Positions 63,001 to 64,000 of a stretch of DNA of 64,000 nucleotides are shown here, one piece after another; the stretch's first letter is position 1, and each line of letters opens with the position of its first letter. The notes under the pieces are model-generated. The model did not search any database. It was not told the origin of the DNA and worked only from the letters and a program-made list of their open reading frames with translations. Source of the DNA: Botryotinia globosa (lineage: Eukaryota; Ascomycota; Leotiomycetes; Helotiales; Sclerotiniaceae); NCBI GenBank assembly GCA_014898425.1, contig RCSZ01000011.1:680501-744500 (forward strand), read 5' to 3'. Both the position numbers and the translations under genes were made by a program.

Positions 63001-63667
63001 CAGGACTGGCGAGGCATTTGACATAATCCGCATGCTGTCCAATTGTCACTGGCTCACTGTCCTTCTCCAAAGGTCTCCAGACCCTCACAGTCAAATCGCT
63101 CGATGCGCTCACCAGCGCTGTGTTATTTTTCGCAAGTACTATATCATTAACCCAATGCGTGTGAGCTTGAGTTTGCGCTCTGAAGGTGGTCGCAGACTTT
63201 GCTTTAGATTCGGAAGAAGGCGGATCGTCGAATGGATTATTGGTGGGCGGTTCTTTCGGTCGCAGATCCAAATTTAGATCCCAGGCGCAAATAGCACCGT
63301 CTCGGCCTCCTGAGTATCTTTGTCTCGTTAACCCATGCGCCCTTCTCTACTCAAAGCTCTTCTCTTAAAGAACTTCACTAACATATGACCAAAGAAGTAA
63401 AACCGCAACACAAAAGCCACAGGACTCACAAAATTGATTGCTCACTATCCACGGCCAAACCATTCACACCCAATCTATGTCCGCCCGGAGAATTCGCAAG
63501 TGGTAAGACTATAATCGCGCAGATCAATTAATTAGCTTATGAATAATATTTTGTTCTTTCCTGTGTCCCGTACGGAGAATCGATGCGACGCCCTCACACA
63601 CAACGAAATCAGGGGCTGTTGACATACCGTAACTTATTCTCTGCCGTGCCTTCTTGGCCATCGCCAT
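60039..63667 (-). CDS. WDR48/UAF1-like WD-repeat regulator of deubiquitinases
   Basis: Homologue of human WDR48 (UAF1) and S. pombe Bun107, which bind and activate USP-type deubiquitinases. Seven exons (63667-63628, 63508-63430, 63317-62003, 61950-61740, 61689-60761, 60683-60450, 60302-60039) give 3072 nt, 1023 residues. The start is [22 protein letters not shown] repeats occupy about 20-340, for example [48 protein letters not shown] and [30 protein letters not shown]. The C-terminal half (from about 480: [20 protein letters not shown] to [21 protein letters not shown]) matches the DUF3337/SUMO-like region of WDR48. A Ser-rich, probably disordered insert lies at about 570-750, and the tail is Gly/Ala-rich. 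Human UAF1 is shorter (677); the insert explains much of the difference. Confidence 0.93.
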
Positions 63668-64000
63668 CTTATCTCAGAGGCTTGCCCTCTATCATTCGCA
63701 TGAAAACAAATTTATACTTGTTTTGCGTCTCTATGTACAAGTTTTGAAACTTTCTTCTATGTATGTTTGATTGACAGTCACAAAGGTAGAGGTTGGTTTA
63801 TGCTGCAAACAAGGTGAGTAGTAAGTGACGGATTGCAGATTGTAGGATCGAGGTTAGCAGCGGGTTTCGGTTTATTGAGAGATTAGTGGGGATTCTAGAA
63901 GGATGAACTGCAGTTCGTGGGGGAGTTAGCATTTTAACCGGGGTATGTGTTCATCATACATGTTGGTTTGTGGTATGTTTATGATAATAGCCACGAGCTA
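63668..64000. other. 5' flank of the WDR48-like gene
   Basis: This is the upstream (promoter) side of the minus-strand WDR48-like gene, truncated by the window end. No other feature is visible. Confidence 0.5.

Overview
The window is nuclear DNA of a filamentous ascomycete (Pezizomycotina). Genes carry short GT-AG introns (mostly about 45-150 nt) with CTAAC-type branch sites, they are separated by moderately AT-rich spacers rich in microsatellites, and every confidently named protein reads as a fungal homologue. A leotiomycete of the Sclerotiniaceae type (Botrytis/Sclerotinia-like) is my best guess from memory of protein style; nothing in the window proves the genus.

Layout. 0.5-3 kb: histone H4 (-) and H3 (+) as a divergent pair. 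5.4-15.5 kb: an information-processing block: RAD3/XPD helicase (+), PRP3 splicing factor (-), and the largest subunit of RNA polymerase I (+), the last two head to head. 16.4-20.1 kb: an aldo/keto reductase (-) and DOM34/Pelota (+), divergent across a spacer with three CACGTG boxes. 21.5-24.6 kb: a many-exon gene of unknown family with an HExxH zinc-site motif and one in-frame stop. 24.6-27.8 kb: a gene-free spacer full of simple repeats and a short stretch resembling fungal mitochondrial DNA. 27.8-30 kb: a Pps1-like dual-specificity phosphatase. 31.9-33.3 kb: a broken cysteine-rich/serine-rich/membrane-anchored surface protein interrupted by a long TTC repeat. 34.0-37.3 kb: a TilS-like tRNA-lysidine synthase (-) and the mitochondrial S-adenosylmethionine carrier (+), divergent from a 315-bp promoter. 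37.2-46.2 kb: about 8.9 kb without a recognisable gene. 46.2-47.6 kb: a C2H2 transcription factor. 47.6-53.7 kb: another gene-poor stretch holding a 457-bp Tourist-like MITE. 53.7-64 kb: ATG18 (-), TYW4/PPM2 (+) and a WDR48/UAF1 homologue (-).

Most genes are conserved housekeeping functions: chromatin, DNA repair and transcription initiation (RAD3), rRNA synthesis, splicing, ribosome rescue, autophagy, tRNA modification and deubiquitinase control. Adjacent divergent pairs (H3/H4, PRP3/RPA190, TilS/SAM carrier, ATG18/TYW4) suggest shared promoters. Exon structures were assembled by hand from reading frames and splice signals; for the multi-exon housekeeping genes the exon sums keep one open frame from ATG to stop. 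No undescribed system stood out. The most unusual items are the Tourist-like MITE with 3-bp target duplication, the HExxH gene with its stop codon and GC-AG intron, the decayed surface-protein gene, and the mitochondrial-like fragment.
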